DNA from: Acanthochromis polyacanthus
Taxonomy: Eukaryota > Chordata > Actinopteri > Pomacentridae
Direction: 5' to 3'
Length of the DNA: 64,000 nucleotides
Assembly: GCF_021347895.1 (NCBI RefSeq)
Contig: NC_067113.1
Location: 3,392,251 to 3,456,250 of the forward strand
The notes below the pieces were generated by a model. That model had not been told where the DNA came from. It saw only the letters and a list, made by a program, of their open reading frames with translations, and made no database searches. The translations under genes and the position numbers were made by a program. Below are positions 37,201 through 48,620 of the stretch, one piece after another; the stretch's first letter is position 1, and each line of letters starts with the position of its first letter.

Positions 37201-37870
37201 ACAGAAACCAACTGTCCACTGATGTACAGTATTGGCCATGAAACACCAATTTTAAAATAGAAAAAAAAGGAATTCATAACTAGTGCATTGAGGTTAAAAG
37301 TGGAGTGATACGGTGAGAAAATTTGGAGTTTGCCTGAAGTTTGGCTGCAGAGTCCTGCACTGTATCTCATCTTCACACTATAAAAAGTGTATTTCAGCAG
37401 TAGTTGAAGTAATGTAAAATTCTGAGTGAGTTTCATTTAGATTTCTGCTTTCGTGAAGACAATTTACATTTGTGGAATTTATCAACTTGGAATTACATGT
37501 TGTTCCCTCAGTACACATTTAACCTGCTATTCTCATTTGAGTCAACCTGAATCAATTAGGTTTCTCATGATGCTGTGCGTCTGACGTCATGACGTCTCCG
37601 CCTTCTCCAGAATGTTTTACTTGCAGTTGAGTCATTTTCTCAATAGCAAAGGTATTGAATTACTACTTTTCTGTTGTCTTTGAAAGTAAGTCAAAGGTAA
37701 AATAAATCCTTTAATATGTTAGATATCAAATGGCCCAACTGTATTGTTAAATTTGTTAAGTTTTTAGTAAACTGACTGAGCTAAAACCGGCTATCTTTCA
37801 GTCCTGCGGACATTAGCAAGTTTTAGATTAGCACAATTTCAGTAGGTATAGTTTGCTGGTTTTGGTAAAA
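34297..37870. other. Non-coding; one possible mariner-like end
   Basis: About 3.6 kb with no gene. At 35900-35930 the sequence CAGGGTGTCCCTAAAGTCTG resembles a mariner-type terminal repeat, but no partner end was found. The remainder is AT-rich with short frames only. Confidence 0.4.
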
Positions 37871-38120
37871 ATATGAAGAGTTCATTTGCAAAAACAGGTA
37901 ACTCTGTTTTCAGAAAACTCATTTTTTATTGTTTACTTGAGATAATAATAATAATAACACTAATAATTTATTTTTTCTCTATTTTTTCATGTATTTTTCT
38001 CCTGAGTCAAATCCACTCAACTTCAGTTTGATTGATATTATCTCAAGTAAACAATAAAAAAAGTTTTCTGAAAATTTATCAAAACGCAGTTGTCTGTTTT
38101 TGCAAATGAACTCTTCATAT
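37871..38120. repeat. 250-bp imperfect palindrome
   Basis: The left arm (37871-37946) begins ATATGAAGAGTTCATTTGCA and the right arm (38037-38120) ends with its reverse complement. Arms share some 75 bp with a few differences and an 8-base bulge; the loop is about 90 bp and holds an (ATA)n run. It may be a short transposon with very long inverted repeats, or a duplication in inverted form. No flanking duplication is obvious. Confidence 0.8.
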
Positions 38121-40008
38121 ATTGTTATAGATTTATGTTCAATTCACTGATGTGTGATATCGAGAACATTTATACTCCAGTGATACTTTAGCGGGTCAGT
38201 AAATTAGCTGTACCCTGCTGCTGTGTTAGCTAATGCTAGCATTCTGCTAGTGGGGCTTTCCTTGAGCTGTTAATTATCAGACCAATTGGTAGCTTGAACT
38301 TGGACAAGTCAGTTAGTAGTTTGCGGGCGGGACTCTCTTAGTTTAGTATCGTAGCTTAATGTTGTGTATTCATGTAGCATATTGGCGCTGACTTAAGTGT
38401 AGTTATTCCATAACATTAGCTCTTTATAGCAGCAAGCTGGGCCGGCGTTTCTCTTCAGACAACTTCGGGCACGCCCATTTATACATGAGTGTTGGTTTGC
38501 ATGCCTGTGGGCGCGCACAGTTCATGTGGTCACACTTTTGGATTGTCCTCATGGCCACAGGTAATGTGAGAGGGAAGGTTGATTATGTTTTAACTGTGTT
38601 GCTTCCAGGATACGTGAATTAACTGCCGCCTGCGTTGTTTTCAATATACTCAACGTTAAGAGGGAGAGAACAGAGGGTGTGTGCGGCACATGTACACACC
38701 GATCGGTTGTAGTGAGGGAGAGGGAGTATATGGTGTGCGGTGTCTCGGTGGCAGGGCTGCTGTCGTATTTACGCTGCACATGGAAGCAGTAGTGATGACT
38801 GTTCACTGTGTGAAGGGTGTCCCAGCTTCGTGTTGTGCCATCTCCGTCCCTGTATTCGGACCAGCCAAAAAAATTTCCTTGTCCTTAATATTAATGGATT
38901 TGTAATTTTCTTATATTTTTTTCATGACTGGTGGTGGTTACTTCAGGCCAGCACACAGCTCAACTAAGGTAAGTTGCACTCCCAAAATAGAATAGAGTGC
39001 TACAGACCAGACTGAAATGTGGCTGTATGCAAGTTCCATGATGGTGTATTGAAGTGAAAAAAAATATTGGAAAAAATAAAAGTAACGTCAACTGTTACAA
39101 TAATGGTGAAATGCCGGTGATTGTTTACAGGCCTGTTTCAGCATGAACTGTACCAACGTTTAATGTGCAGTTTTGCCAAAATGAATTACAATTTTGTAAT
39201 TCAGCAATTAAAAACATGCACAAACAAATGGACAAACACGTCATACACAATCACACTGGTATAATCAGCACAACTCAGTCTTTGTAGAATGGAGGACAAA
39301 CATCTATAAGTCAAAATTTGAGATTATAGAAAAAGTATAACACTATTAAACTTTGAAAATAGAGCTGTCAGATTTTTTGTTGGCCCATCACACTTCCAGT
39401 ATGAGTCTGAATACATATATTTCATTTGTTTAAGTACATAGATGCAGATGAACACTGTAAACATCATGAAAGACACACATACATAATATGATTGCACAAA
39501 CTAACTACATATCTTTAACCCTCAGGACTTCTGTACTCCAGAGCTTCCTGTCATTGCAGTCAACCTCTCCAGAGGTGTCTGCTGATGACAACAGGATTAC
39601 ATGACCTCTGGTTGGGACCTTGATCAGTTTCACAACTTTTGGCTTGGTGTCCAATGTGACTGCTCCCCCCACCCGATCTGCTGTATTGTACTACCTCAAG
39701 AGTGACAGCCCTGTGTGGAGGAATGACAGGCAGCTCATTTTATCTGTGAACCTGCATCTGCTTTAACTTCAACAGTAAGTAAATAAGCCCAAACAAATTC
39801 TTTGCTTTGTGTTAGGGATGGGCAATATGGCAAAAATGTCACATCACGATTTTGTTCATGTTATCCTAAGTTGACATCTACTCTCATATCACCATATCGA
39901 TATATTCTAATATTGCTGAACCCTACTCTGCGTTTTTCTCCAATTGATTTATATATGCCCAGTGTAACTCAGGTTTCACCAGTAAAGCCCATCTCTTTGT
40001 TCCTCCAG
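38121..40008. other. Non-coding upstream of the zinc-finger gene
   Basis: A locally GC-richer stretch (about 38430-38860) could be a promoter or 5' exon of the gene at 40009. A segment after an acceptor-like CCCTCAG at 39528 up to an AACAGTAAG donor-like site at 39778 looks like a decayed exon but has several stops. At 39813-39925 GGGATGGGCAATATGGCAAA begins a dispersed-repeat-like segment with CATATCGATATATT. Confidence 0.35.
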
Positions 40009-41715
40009 TGTTGTACTTCATGTGGAGATGCAAGGACTGTGGGACAGCATTATCAAAAAGATCTGAACTGCTCAAGCACTACAAACTGATTCATAGGCAT
40101 TACGGACGGGGCTACTCATATCCATGCACTTATTTAAATTGGGCATGTAGGTTCAAGACTTGGAATGCCCTACTGAGCCATCTATCAAGAAATCACCCTG
40201 CCCAACAAGCAGTCCCCAATATATGTTGTATGTAATATAGGTTATGTTGTATACAGGATGAGACCAGTAATTTTTTTTTTCCATAATACAATATCTATTG
40301 TCATTTGTGTTTTCTTTTTAGATTAATACAGAGTTCCAGAGGCTCATGGCTGTTCCTCTTGAGAAGTTCATGGCACAGTTAGACATGCACTCAAGTCAGC
40401 TGATCAAAGTCATCCATGTCAAAGGAGGAGCAACACGCCAAAAGACTTCAGATGTCATGGACACTTTGGACCAGATAGATCTGTACCATGAAACGAAACC
40501 CTTCATAACTAAGAGGGCTGTCACAATATATCTGTAGCCTTCATAAATACATTAATATGGGCAGGCCAATGCTGATCGTGGCTTTCATATACATGAATGT
40601 TTTTAGCGACTCAAACACTACACTGAGCTCATCCCTTTTTTTTTTTTATCTGGGCTTGTAAATGGCTATTTCTAAATAAAGTGCAAAAGTTAAGCTATAA
40701 GAGTAAGGATGTCTGTCTCGTGAAATTTAGAACAATAAAATTAATCGTTTGTTGTTCTAGACTGTGGACACTAATCTTCGGAGAGAATGTGTGCTGAAAG
40801 CCCTCACCATCTTCATGGGAGAAGATGTAAATGACCTCATCAAGGAATATCTTGTAAGTTTCAACAGTTATTTGCATGTCAGTACATCTGCCAAAGGGAC
40901 AAAAAATATTCTAGATTTAGTGTACTATAAAAGAGAGATTTTCTCAACTGTTGGAACAACCATAACACCTGAACCATGGTAGGATAGCTGACATGTTTTT
41001 ATTATCATGGCCATATTTGTCACGATCGGGTGGTGTGAACCCAAGCAGCAGGCGAACGGGCAGGCAGGTGAAATAATAATGATTTATTGTGTAAATAACA
41101 GAAAACACTCAAGGGAGGCATGGGTAAGACAGAATGGAAAAGGCTAAACTGAACTAAGGGTGACGACAAGGCCGTGATGAACTTTAAGACTAACTAAACT
41201 AATACTAAACAAAGGGGGACGGTCCAGATGGCCGTGGAGGACAAATAATAGAAACTAAAACACAGGGGGGAAGATAGCTTACAGAAGTCCAGGTTTTTTG
41301 GGAGACGTGATAGAGGCAAAGTTCCGGCAGCGGGCGGAGGGAGTATGGCGAGAAGCGTGTGGCATGCGGTCAGTGCGAGGTGGGTGTCCAGCATGAAGCA
41401 CAAACAGAGCCCAGACAGCGAATTGTATGAGACGGCTTGTAGCTTGTAGCTTGAAGCTTGTTGAGTCCGGTGTGCAGAGAGCAGAGAGCAGAGAGCAGAG
41501 TTCCATTGCAATGATCCAGCACTGAAGAGTGGAGAGAGCTGGACTTTATGCAGTGCTGATTGTTCATTAACTCCAGCCATGCTGGGAGCACAGCCACTCC
41601 TCATTAGCCTGACGAGCCCGATCACTGGAGCAGGCGTGACAATATTGGACATAATGTAATTGCCAGCACCAATGCACAACATATTGGATCCTATATATAT
41701 ATATATGTATATATG

Positions 41716-41772
<57 letters not shown>

Positions 41773-42201
41773 ATATATATAGCACATAACACATAATGTG
41801 ATATCACCCAGAAATTTCATCGCAGTAAGAAGTGAGGCAAATGATGATTTGTGTTTGTGTCCTGTACCCCTCTGTAGGACTCTGGAACAGATGATACACA
41901 GAGGGAGCTGGAGCAGCTCACCATGGCAGTGTTTGTCATTCGGAAGGAGGGGGAAGGACTTCAGGAGCCACCTGAAGACATTGGCATCGTCATTGACAGT
42001 GCGGAAGTACTGCATGAACTGACTTCGGTTGCCTCAGCTTGTGCCCTGCTTTTAGGTTTGATTTATGCACTAAACCTAGCTTATCCAAAACCCCTTCGGT
42101 TCACTTTTGAAGTACTCAAAAAAATCCTGATGCAGCTTGATCAGCATAAGATGTCCCCCAAAGTCTATAATCTGTATAGCAAACTTCAAAGCTCACAGTA
42201 A
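40009..42201 (+). CDS. Zinc-finger / SAMD3-like spliced gene, incomplete
   Basis: At least four exon blocks. Block 1 (40009-about 40235, ATG at 40020) has MWRCKDCG...HYKLIH and YPCTYLNWACRF...HLSRNH, two C2H2-like fingers. Block 2 starts at 40322 after a TTTTTAG acceptor and reads FQRLMAVPLEKFMAQLDMHS; its end and donor are unclear. Block 3 (40761-40853) reads TVDTNLRRECVLKAL and MGEDVNDLIKEYL, with a GTAAGT donor. Block 4 (41878-42201) begins DSGTDDTQRELEQL, and includes EPPEDIGIVIDSAEVL and ASACALLLGLIYALNLAYP, then a stop. Blocks 3 and 4 join in phase. The C-terminal part matches what I recall of the multicopy fish proteins annotated as SAMD3-like. Much of the usual middle is absent, so it may be a decayed or partial copy. 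A solo LTR sits in the last intron. Confidence 0.5.
41018..41641 (-). mobile_element. Solo LTR, 5-bp duplication ATATT
   Basis: 624 bp starting TGTCACGATC and ending GCGTGACA, flanked by ATATT at 41013-41017 and 41642-41646. The minus strand has a TATA-like GCATAAAGTCC (about 41550) and an AATAAA (about 41085) in the right order for U3-R-U5, giving orientation. It lies inside an intron of the zinc-finger / SAMD3-like gene, antisense to it. A (AGAGCAG)n-like run at 41475-41500 is internal. Confidence 0.8.
41690..41782. repeat. (TA)n microsatellite with TATG units
   Basis: TA tract with regular GTATAT interruptions, in the same intron, 50 bp past the solo LTR. Confidence 0.95.
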
Positions 42202-42866
42202 CGACACACTACGATGGATTCCTCCTCTGGGCCAACAAACGGCCTAGTGCCATACTGTGAAAGAACAAATGTTTTTGTACATAATGCATTTAAAAAACGT
42301 GTCTCTTTCGGTTGTTGGGCCTTATTTTAATGCTCGACGAGACTCAACAAATGTTCCTGAAAACCACAATTTGAAGTGCTTTTACACTGATTTTGTCATG
42401 GGTTTAGCAGAAGTTTGTTTTCTCCACACATATTTCCTTCTGTTTGTTGGGAAAGGTTGCATTTCAATTTGGTGTGTTCAGTTACACAACAAACAGTTGT
42501 GACCATGAGTAACTGTGATTTAATACTCTCATAGAAGTGTTCACATTTTTTCATCCCCATTATTCAGTTATAGTGTTCCGATCCATAATATTCACTGGCT
42601 TTAGTTGATAAAAAAGGTTTCTGGTTTCTAGTCTTGGCACATTTTCATAGTTGTGAGAAAACTGTATGTGTTGATATTGTTAGGCATATTTGTGTAATAC
42701 TTTGATGCACTATTTTGCACTTTGCCAACAAAATTACTTTGTGGTCTTACTAAGAGTTGTACATTTTGTGTATTTGTTTTAAAAAGGACAAACGTGCACT
42801 GTGTCGGCCCAAAATCTGTGTTGGTGGCCATGAATTTAACATTTACACAATAAAGTACAAAAAAAC
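42202..42866 (+). other. Likely 3' UTR and polyadenylation site of the gene at 40009
   Basis: Starts after the stop codon. An AATAAA at 42849-42854 (ACACAATAAAGTAC) is followed by an A-rich stretch and then a T/G-rich stretch, a plausible cleavage site. No other gene lies in between. Confidence 0.4.
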
Positions 42867-42869
42867 CCG

Positions 42870-44439
42870 ATCAGATTTGTTTTTTTGTTTTTTTTAAATA
42901 TTCTCAGCCAACCTAAAATTGTAATTTCAGTTATGTTAAAATGAAATTTAATTTCAAGGTTACTACAAAAAGTACTTTTCATGAAATCATAATATTAGGT
43001 TAGAAAGAGCATTATTTTACTTTTGGGTTAGGCAAATTATTGAGTTGGAAAAACTGAAAAAAATTAAGTTGATTTTCTTAATTTTAAGTTGGAATAATGC
43101 AAAATGTTGATTTGAGAACAATTGAATCATTCATGTGACTTGAATTTTTAAGTAGATGTGACTTAAATCATTGTGTTAATGTAACTCAACCTCATTTCAA
43201 ATAACTTAATTCATTTAGATGTTACCACATGAAACAATTCAGTTAAGCAGTTCCTACCATTTTCTTTTTTCAGTGTAGGTGTTTATGATCTGTTTTAATT
43301 TATTTGACCTGATGTGCTCATGCAGTTGACACCCTCATGTTTACAACCATGTTTCACAAAGAATAGACTGCTAGTTTCAGCAAACTTCCAGCTGTGTGGT
43401 TTTTCTTTTATTTTCTCATTTATTTATCGAGCATTTCTTGAGTACAATTAACTTTGCCTTTATAAACTTAGCATGTATGTTATTTTAGCTTAGAATTGTT
43501 TGTTAATTCAACAAGGAAATCTGCCTTTGTAGAGGATAGAAATACATGACATGGAAGCAAGAATTGCATTGTTAGGCACACAGGAATGTCACCATTAGAT
43601 GAACAAGAATATCCAAGTTGGAAGAACTCAGATACCATCAATATGTACACAAAGTTTCAAGTTGGCAGGACTCAAATATTGTCATTCGGTGAGCAAAAAG
43701 ATCTAAGTTGGCAGAACTCTTGTCCTAAACTTAAAAACTCTAGTACAGTCAACAATGGTGGACAAAAGTTGAGAAAATTCAAAAATCCATTGCATCATGT
43801 TGCCTCAAAATTTTGAATTTTGTCAAGGTTTTTTTTTTTTTTTTTTTTTACAGTGTAGACCATACATGAAAAATAAAGACATGAATAAATGTCTGCGTGT
43901 TACTAAAAGGTAACCTTGATCTGAATTTGGAAATAGTCCTAAGTTGGTAGGCTCATGTCTGTGGTCATTTTACAGCCAGACATTTAGCAGCTCCCATACA
44001 TCTGGAGTAAGCAGATTTTTTTTGGCTTCATAAGTCAAAAGTCCCATTCAGCATGTGATTCAAATGATCTGAGGGGAAACTTCTGCACCTCATCTTGACT
44101 CTGTTCTCAGGTTTTCCCCCCAAAAAATCTAGACTTTAAGACATGATATTTTCAGCAGTATTTTCAAATTCCGGCAGGCGTTTGTTATCTCGATTTTGGC
44201 ACTGTAGCTTTAACAATGACAATGGTGAACTGCTGACACTAGCTTGTATAACTCTGTGTGGGAAGGCTTCAATAGAAGGACATAACTTTGATGGCAAGGT
44301 TTGTGGCAGTACTGGAAAACGGTTTGTGTAAAAAGGTCATGGAGATGGTATATTAGAGGGAGGTCTGGGTAGCTCTTAGGCTGTTGCTCCAACACCCCAA
44401 GCAGGGATAAGCAATAGAAATTGAACAACCCATTCACTT
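42870..44439. other. Non-coding, nothing recognised
   Basis: About 1.6 kb. A T19 run lies at 43831-43849. The phrases AAGTTGGAAGAACTC and AAGTTGGCAGAACTC recur at 43616, 43661 and 43704, a short degenerate repeat of about 45 bp period. Confidence 0.45.
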
Positions 44440-44700
44440 ATCCACCCAAAGTAGCCACCGTAAGCTTTAATGACAGCTTTACACTGCCTTGATTTTCTCT
44501 AAACCAACTTCATGAAGGAGCTTTTCCAACAGTCTTAAAGTTTTCCCGCATATGCTGAGTGCTTGTTAGGTACTTTTCCTTCACTGTTACAGCTTTTTCA
44601 CTAAATTTGCTCTGTTTCTTTAACCACTTTTGTTCAGGATTCTTGGAACCTTGATACTCTCAAAAAAAACCAGCCCTAAATACAGAATGTAGGCCTGGCC
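44440..44700 (-). mobile_element. Tc1-like element relic, degenerate
   Basis: On the plus strand, AAAGTAGCCACC, CTTTAATGACAGCTTTACAC, CAACTTCATGAAGGAGC and TTTTCCAACAGTCTTAAAG follow in the order and spacing of the antisense of a common fish Tc1 transposase coding region. No open frame or inverted end remains. It is a third Tc1 family in this window, judged by sequence. Confidence 0.5.
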
Positions 44701-45011
44701 AGCCACTTTAGAGGATTCGCTTTGTGCATAAACAACACAATAAATCTGTACAGTTTTTAATTCATCCACCTGCTGCTCCGTGATCATTAAATGTGAGTGA
44801 GCCAGTTTTAGAAGTAGTTATGAATGCTCAGTCCAAGAGCCAACCCCCTTCACATCGCACCGATGAGCTGGAATGGTTTAGTTGCGATGTGACTTATAGC
44901 TGTTGAGAGCTTTTTCTTCATCCGCTGCATCTGTGTTCCACTGACTACCTATCTTTATTTTGAAGTCCACTAGGATTTTCTTTCCTCTTCAGAACTTTCC
45001 ACACTGCTAAT

Positions 45012-45432
45012 TGTTACGACCCCGGCTCCAAAGGCCGTAAACGATGCAGTGAAACAACCAGGGAGAACGTTTTAAAGCCCAAAATCAGAGCGTTTATTGA
45101 TAAGTAAAAGCAAGCCGTTGGCAGCAACAGCCCAGCCATGTGGACTACGCCCCAACAACCACAGAGTCAGCGCGAGGAGAGAGAGAGAGAGAGCCCCAAT
45201 GCAGCTCCAGTGCCAGACAGCCCAACTCTCTCCCAGGAGTCAGCTCCGGTGCGCGCCCCAATGCGCATGCCAAAGCGAACCCCAGCTCAACAGCGGAAGT
45301 CAGCTTTTATCCCCAAGAACCGGAAGTCAAGCAGGACCCCAAGCCGTTCTCGGTCGCCTCCTGCTTTCAGCTCCTTAAAGACAAAGCACATATTATGACC
45401 ACCACCCTGGCAACAGGATGGGGGCCGTCACA
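45012..45432 (-). mobile_element. Solo LTR, 5-bp duplication CTAAT
   Basis: 421 bp starting TGTTACGACC and ending GGCCGTCACA, flanked by CTAAT at 45007-45011 and 45433-45437. Read on the minus strand it has a TATA-like GGATAAAAGC (about 45315) and AATAAACGC (about 45095) near its end, the right order for U3-R-U5. It is GC-richer than its surroundings, which gives spurious open frames. Probably from a Gypsy-type element, but the family is not proven. Confidence 0.85.
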
Positions 45433-45437
45433 CTAAT

Positions 45438-46919
45438 AAATCCATTTCCTGTGCTGTAATTCTTATTGATATTTTCTCCTCCTACAGATGAGCTGTTTTT
45501 CTGTTGGTTGGTTCTCTGGTCTCCATGTTCTGGCTCTAATTGTAGTCTCCACAGATGAAAAGATAGACCAAAGGAAGTCAATGCCGTTTATGTTTAAACA
45601 TGCAAACACCTGACCGAGAAGCTCCACCTGTCAATCTCTTAACTTACTTTTGCACCCTTGAAAGTGGGGGCAATGAACACACCAGAGCAATTACTGTGAA
45701 ATAATGAATTGCATGTGAAGGCCATTAATTGAAAGGTAAGAATCACTCCTTTTATGTCACATTCATGTTTTGATTTCAGATTTAAATCAATAAATTAACA
45801 GCAGAAAAAACCATTGAATTTTACTCCACATATTTAGATTGGTACTTTACTTAGATGCAAGTAGAAGTGTTGGTGCCAGTTCAAATAAAAATATGAAAAT
45901 GTATTGCAAGATGAGAGAGGAGAGCCTTGAACAAATTCTCTCCAGGGTGATTGCTATAATCTGTTTCAAAGTCCAACTTGCTCCATTTGTTTGTCATCTT
46001 CATATATATTTCTTCTCAGGCCCCTCTCCTGTTTGGCTTCTGAGCAAATGTCAACTTATTAAAATTCTGCATTACAAGTCGGCAGTGTTGCAGTGATCTC
46101 TTCTTACGCTTCTTTAGGGAGGTTTCCGTCTTCCTACTGGGAGAGGAAATCATTCTGAAAAGTGGAAATGTTCCAGCAAAGTGAAATATTGCTTTAAACC
46201 TCAGAGAAAGAAAAAGTGACATGCAAGGAGTAGCACTGGGCCACTGTGTATACTGGCATCTGTATAAAAAGCATTGGAAATAAAGAGCTCCCAGTGGCTC
46301 AGCAAAATTTAAAGAGAAGGTGGCAAGGAGCTGTTAGATGTAAAAGAAAGAACAACTTTTTATTCACTCAGTGCTGAAAAAACAGCAGTTCAGAAGTAGC
46401 TACAGCTCACATAACAAGGTCAGTACAACAGATGCTCTGTACAAAGCACTCCCAGCTTGGGGTTCTTCCTCTGCAGCATCATAAGAGATCTGTTAATATC
46501 TCAGGATGCATCCTTCCCATTGGAGTGATATAATCAATTCAACAGCCACTACTGTACATATTAGCTCTTAGAGATTGTATGCCACACACAGGTGGTTTGT
46601 ATTACAATAAACTGAATGCATTCATTTAAGTAGATTCTATACTCATAGTTTTCTCAGTGTAGTGTGATATATTTACATACTGTCTGATCTTCTAATTATC
46701 CTGCTGTAACTTCTCATATGACACCTACTGACCTAAGTTTGTCAGAACAGCGACCAATTATCACAGTTTTTTTTTTTTAATATGGGCCCCAGTTTTGACC
46801 ACAGCAAGTGAAGCCTAACATTTCCAGCAGAGTGTGAGGTCTTTGTGCTTACCTGATTGGAAAACAGCAAGGGAAACAAACTTGTCATTTCATGGCAGCT
46901 GGATTAAAGAGGCAGCAGA
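45438..46919. other. Non-coding, nothing recognised
   Basis: About 1.5 kb with only short frames and no repeat structure that I can define. Confidence 0.5.
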
Positions 46920-46924
46920 TGAAG

Positions 46925-47460
46925 TAAGGCATTTCAGACATCTCTTTCAACAGCAATGCTTTCTAGTTCTTCCTGGGGGGATTGCAAAACATTCCCCGGC
47001 CAGATGAGATATATAATCCATTCCAGCAAGCTGTGGTTTGTACCCCAGTGTCTCCTCACAGGCAGAAGAGCTCCGAAAGCCTCCGAAGAAAGTCCACCAG
47101 GATCCATCTGAAACAGATGTCCAAACCACCTCAATTGGCTTCTTTCGAAAGGAAGGATCAGCGACTCTACTCAGAGCTCCCTCCAGCTGTCTGAGATCCT
47201 CACACTATCTCGAAGGCTGAGACAGACCAACCTACCTAGGAAACTCATTTTGGCCACTTGTATCCACAAACTCATTCTTTTCGTCACTAGCCAGAACTCA
47301 TGAAAATATGTGAGGTTTGGAACATAGATTTACTGGTAAATTGAGAGCTTCGCCCTTGGACTCAGCTTCCTCTTCACCACAATGGCCCAAATTACTACAG
47401 GTGCTGCATCGAGCCACATGTCCATCTCACGCTCCATTGTCCATCACTCATCACTTAAAT
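46925..47460 (-). pseudogene. LINE reverse-transcriptase C-terminal relic
   Basis: The minus strand reads MRWFGHLFQMDPGGLSSEAF, then EWIIYLIWPGNVL and SPQEELESIAVERDV, the conserved tail after the reverse-transcriptase domain in a fish LINE family (usual form LRWFGH...RGRPRTRW...LAWE...PPEEL). Weaker similarity extends to about 47460. Frames are broken and the polymerase core is missing. Confidence 0.6.
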
Positions 47461-48183
47461 ATTCTTTTGCTACCAGTAACTGAATGTGTGTTGACAATGT
47501 GCACTAAGAACAAATATCACATGAATATCTGGGCTTTATCATGCTCTGGTTCTGCTTTTAAATAATCTAATTCACAAACAGTATTTCGTCTTTATCAACA
47601 GCCACAGGTACATCATCATTTCATAAACCTCCGGTGTTAAAAAAAGTATTGTTCTACCCTCAACCTGTAACCCAGATGCTGGGCCATCATGTTACTAAGA
47701 CAATAAGCCAGTCACACATCTTCATCATTGTAACAATGTGATAACCCTGCCTCCATGAGATCAAACATTATATTATAATTAAGGAATTATAGCTTGGCCT
47801 CCTTCATCTAACATGCTTATAATACATTTGTTAGATATAAAACATGATGGTTTTATCAATTTTTACTTTAAAGACAAAACAATTGTCACGGACTTGCATA
47901 GGATGTAGTACAGCTAACTGACAACTCAGAAGTGGTGTCTCAGTACACAAGACAATGACATTAGGAGACGGATAACATATTAAGCTCTCAGTTACAGGTT
48001 AAGCTTTTAAGTAAGCTGCTGCAAGTGCTGTTTGAGTTAACAGCCAGTGCTATCAGAGTAAAGATGTAATAACAGGGCAGCAGGATTGCACACAAAAACT
48101 TTGATAATTGCACCATGCTGTTCTCTTCTTCAGTAACTCAGCTAGATCCAGTAGAACAGGGAATAGGCTGTTTGGGTGTTTTG

Positions 48184-48184
<1 letters not shown>
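47461..48184. other. Non-coding, nothing recognised
   Basis: About 720 bp of AT-rich sequence without a supported feature. Confidence 0.5.
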
Positions 48185-48185
<1 letters not shown>

Positions 48186-48255
<70 letters not shown>

Positions 48256-48263
48256 TGTGTGTG
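48186..48263. repeat. (TG)n / (TGCG)n microsatellite
   Basis: TG units lead into some seventeen TGCG repeats and back to TG. The TGCG part is CpG-rich in an AT-rich region. Confidence 0.95.
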
Positions 48264-48271
48264 ATGTGTGC

Positions 48272-48508
48272 TCAGGTGCTGGCTATACTTGTGGGCACCA
48301 AATGTCCCCACAACTGTAGGAAAACCGAAAACAATGTCACTTGTGGGGACCTCATTTCGGTCCCCACAAGTTTAAACAGTGTTTTCTTGGCCATGTTGTT
48401 GTTACTGTAAAAAGTGAAAGTGCAAAAACGTTTCTTTAGGGTTAGGCATTGTTTTGGTCTGGGTTAGGGTAAGGGTTAGGGAGTCTGGGAGTCAATGGTA
48501 TGTCCCCA
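48272..48508 (-). repeat. (AC)n-linked GGGGACC repeat, copy B (inverted)
   Basis: Reverse complement of the repeat at 10886-11145. It starts CAGGTGCTGGCTATACTTGT, includes the same hairpin CTTGTGGGGACC...GGTCCCCACAAG (48339-48370) and GGGTTAGGGTAAGGGTTAGG, and ends at ATGTCCCCACA. As in copy A, its interior side is bordered by a long alternating-dinucleotide tract. Confidence 0.65.
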
Positions 48509-48523
48509 CAATAATAGAAAAAC

Positions 48524-48527
<4 letters not shown>

Positions 48528-48604
<77 letters not shown>

Positions 48605-48620
48605 TGTGTGGTGTGTGTGG
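48528..48620. repeat. (GT)n microsatellite
   Basis: Long GT tract with a few GTG interruptions at its right end, about 20 bp past copy B of the GGGGACC repeat. Confidence 0.97.

Noticed and set aside
38681..38967. Two overlapping frames near a GC-richer stretch
   Set aside because: No similarity to known proteins; more likely non-coding 5' sequence of the downstream gene.
41194..42015. 273-codon minus-strand frame with Tyr-Ile runs
   Set aside because: It spans a solo LTR, a (TA)n tract and the antisense of exon block 4; no domain is present.
45097..45436. Three overlapping frames of 86-98 codons
   Set aside because: They lie inside the GC-rich solo LTR (45012-45432) and show low-complexity Arg/Glu and Pro/Ser sequence.
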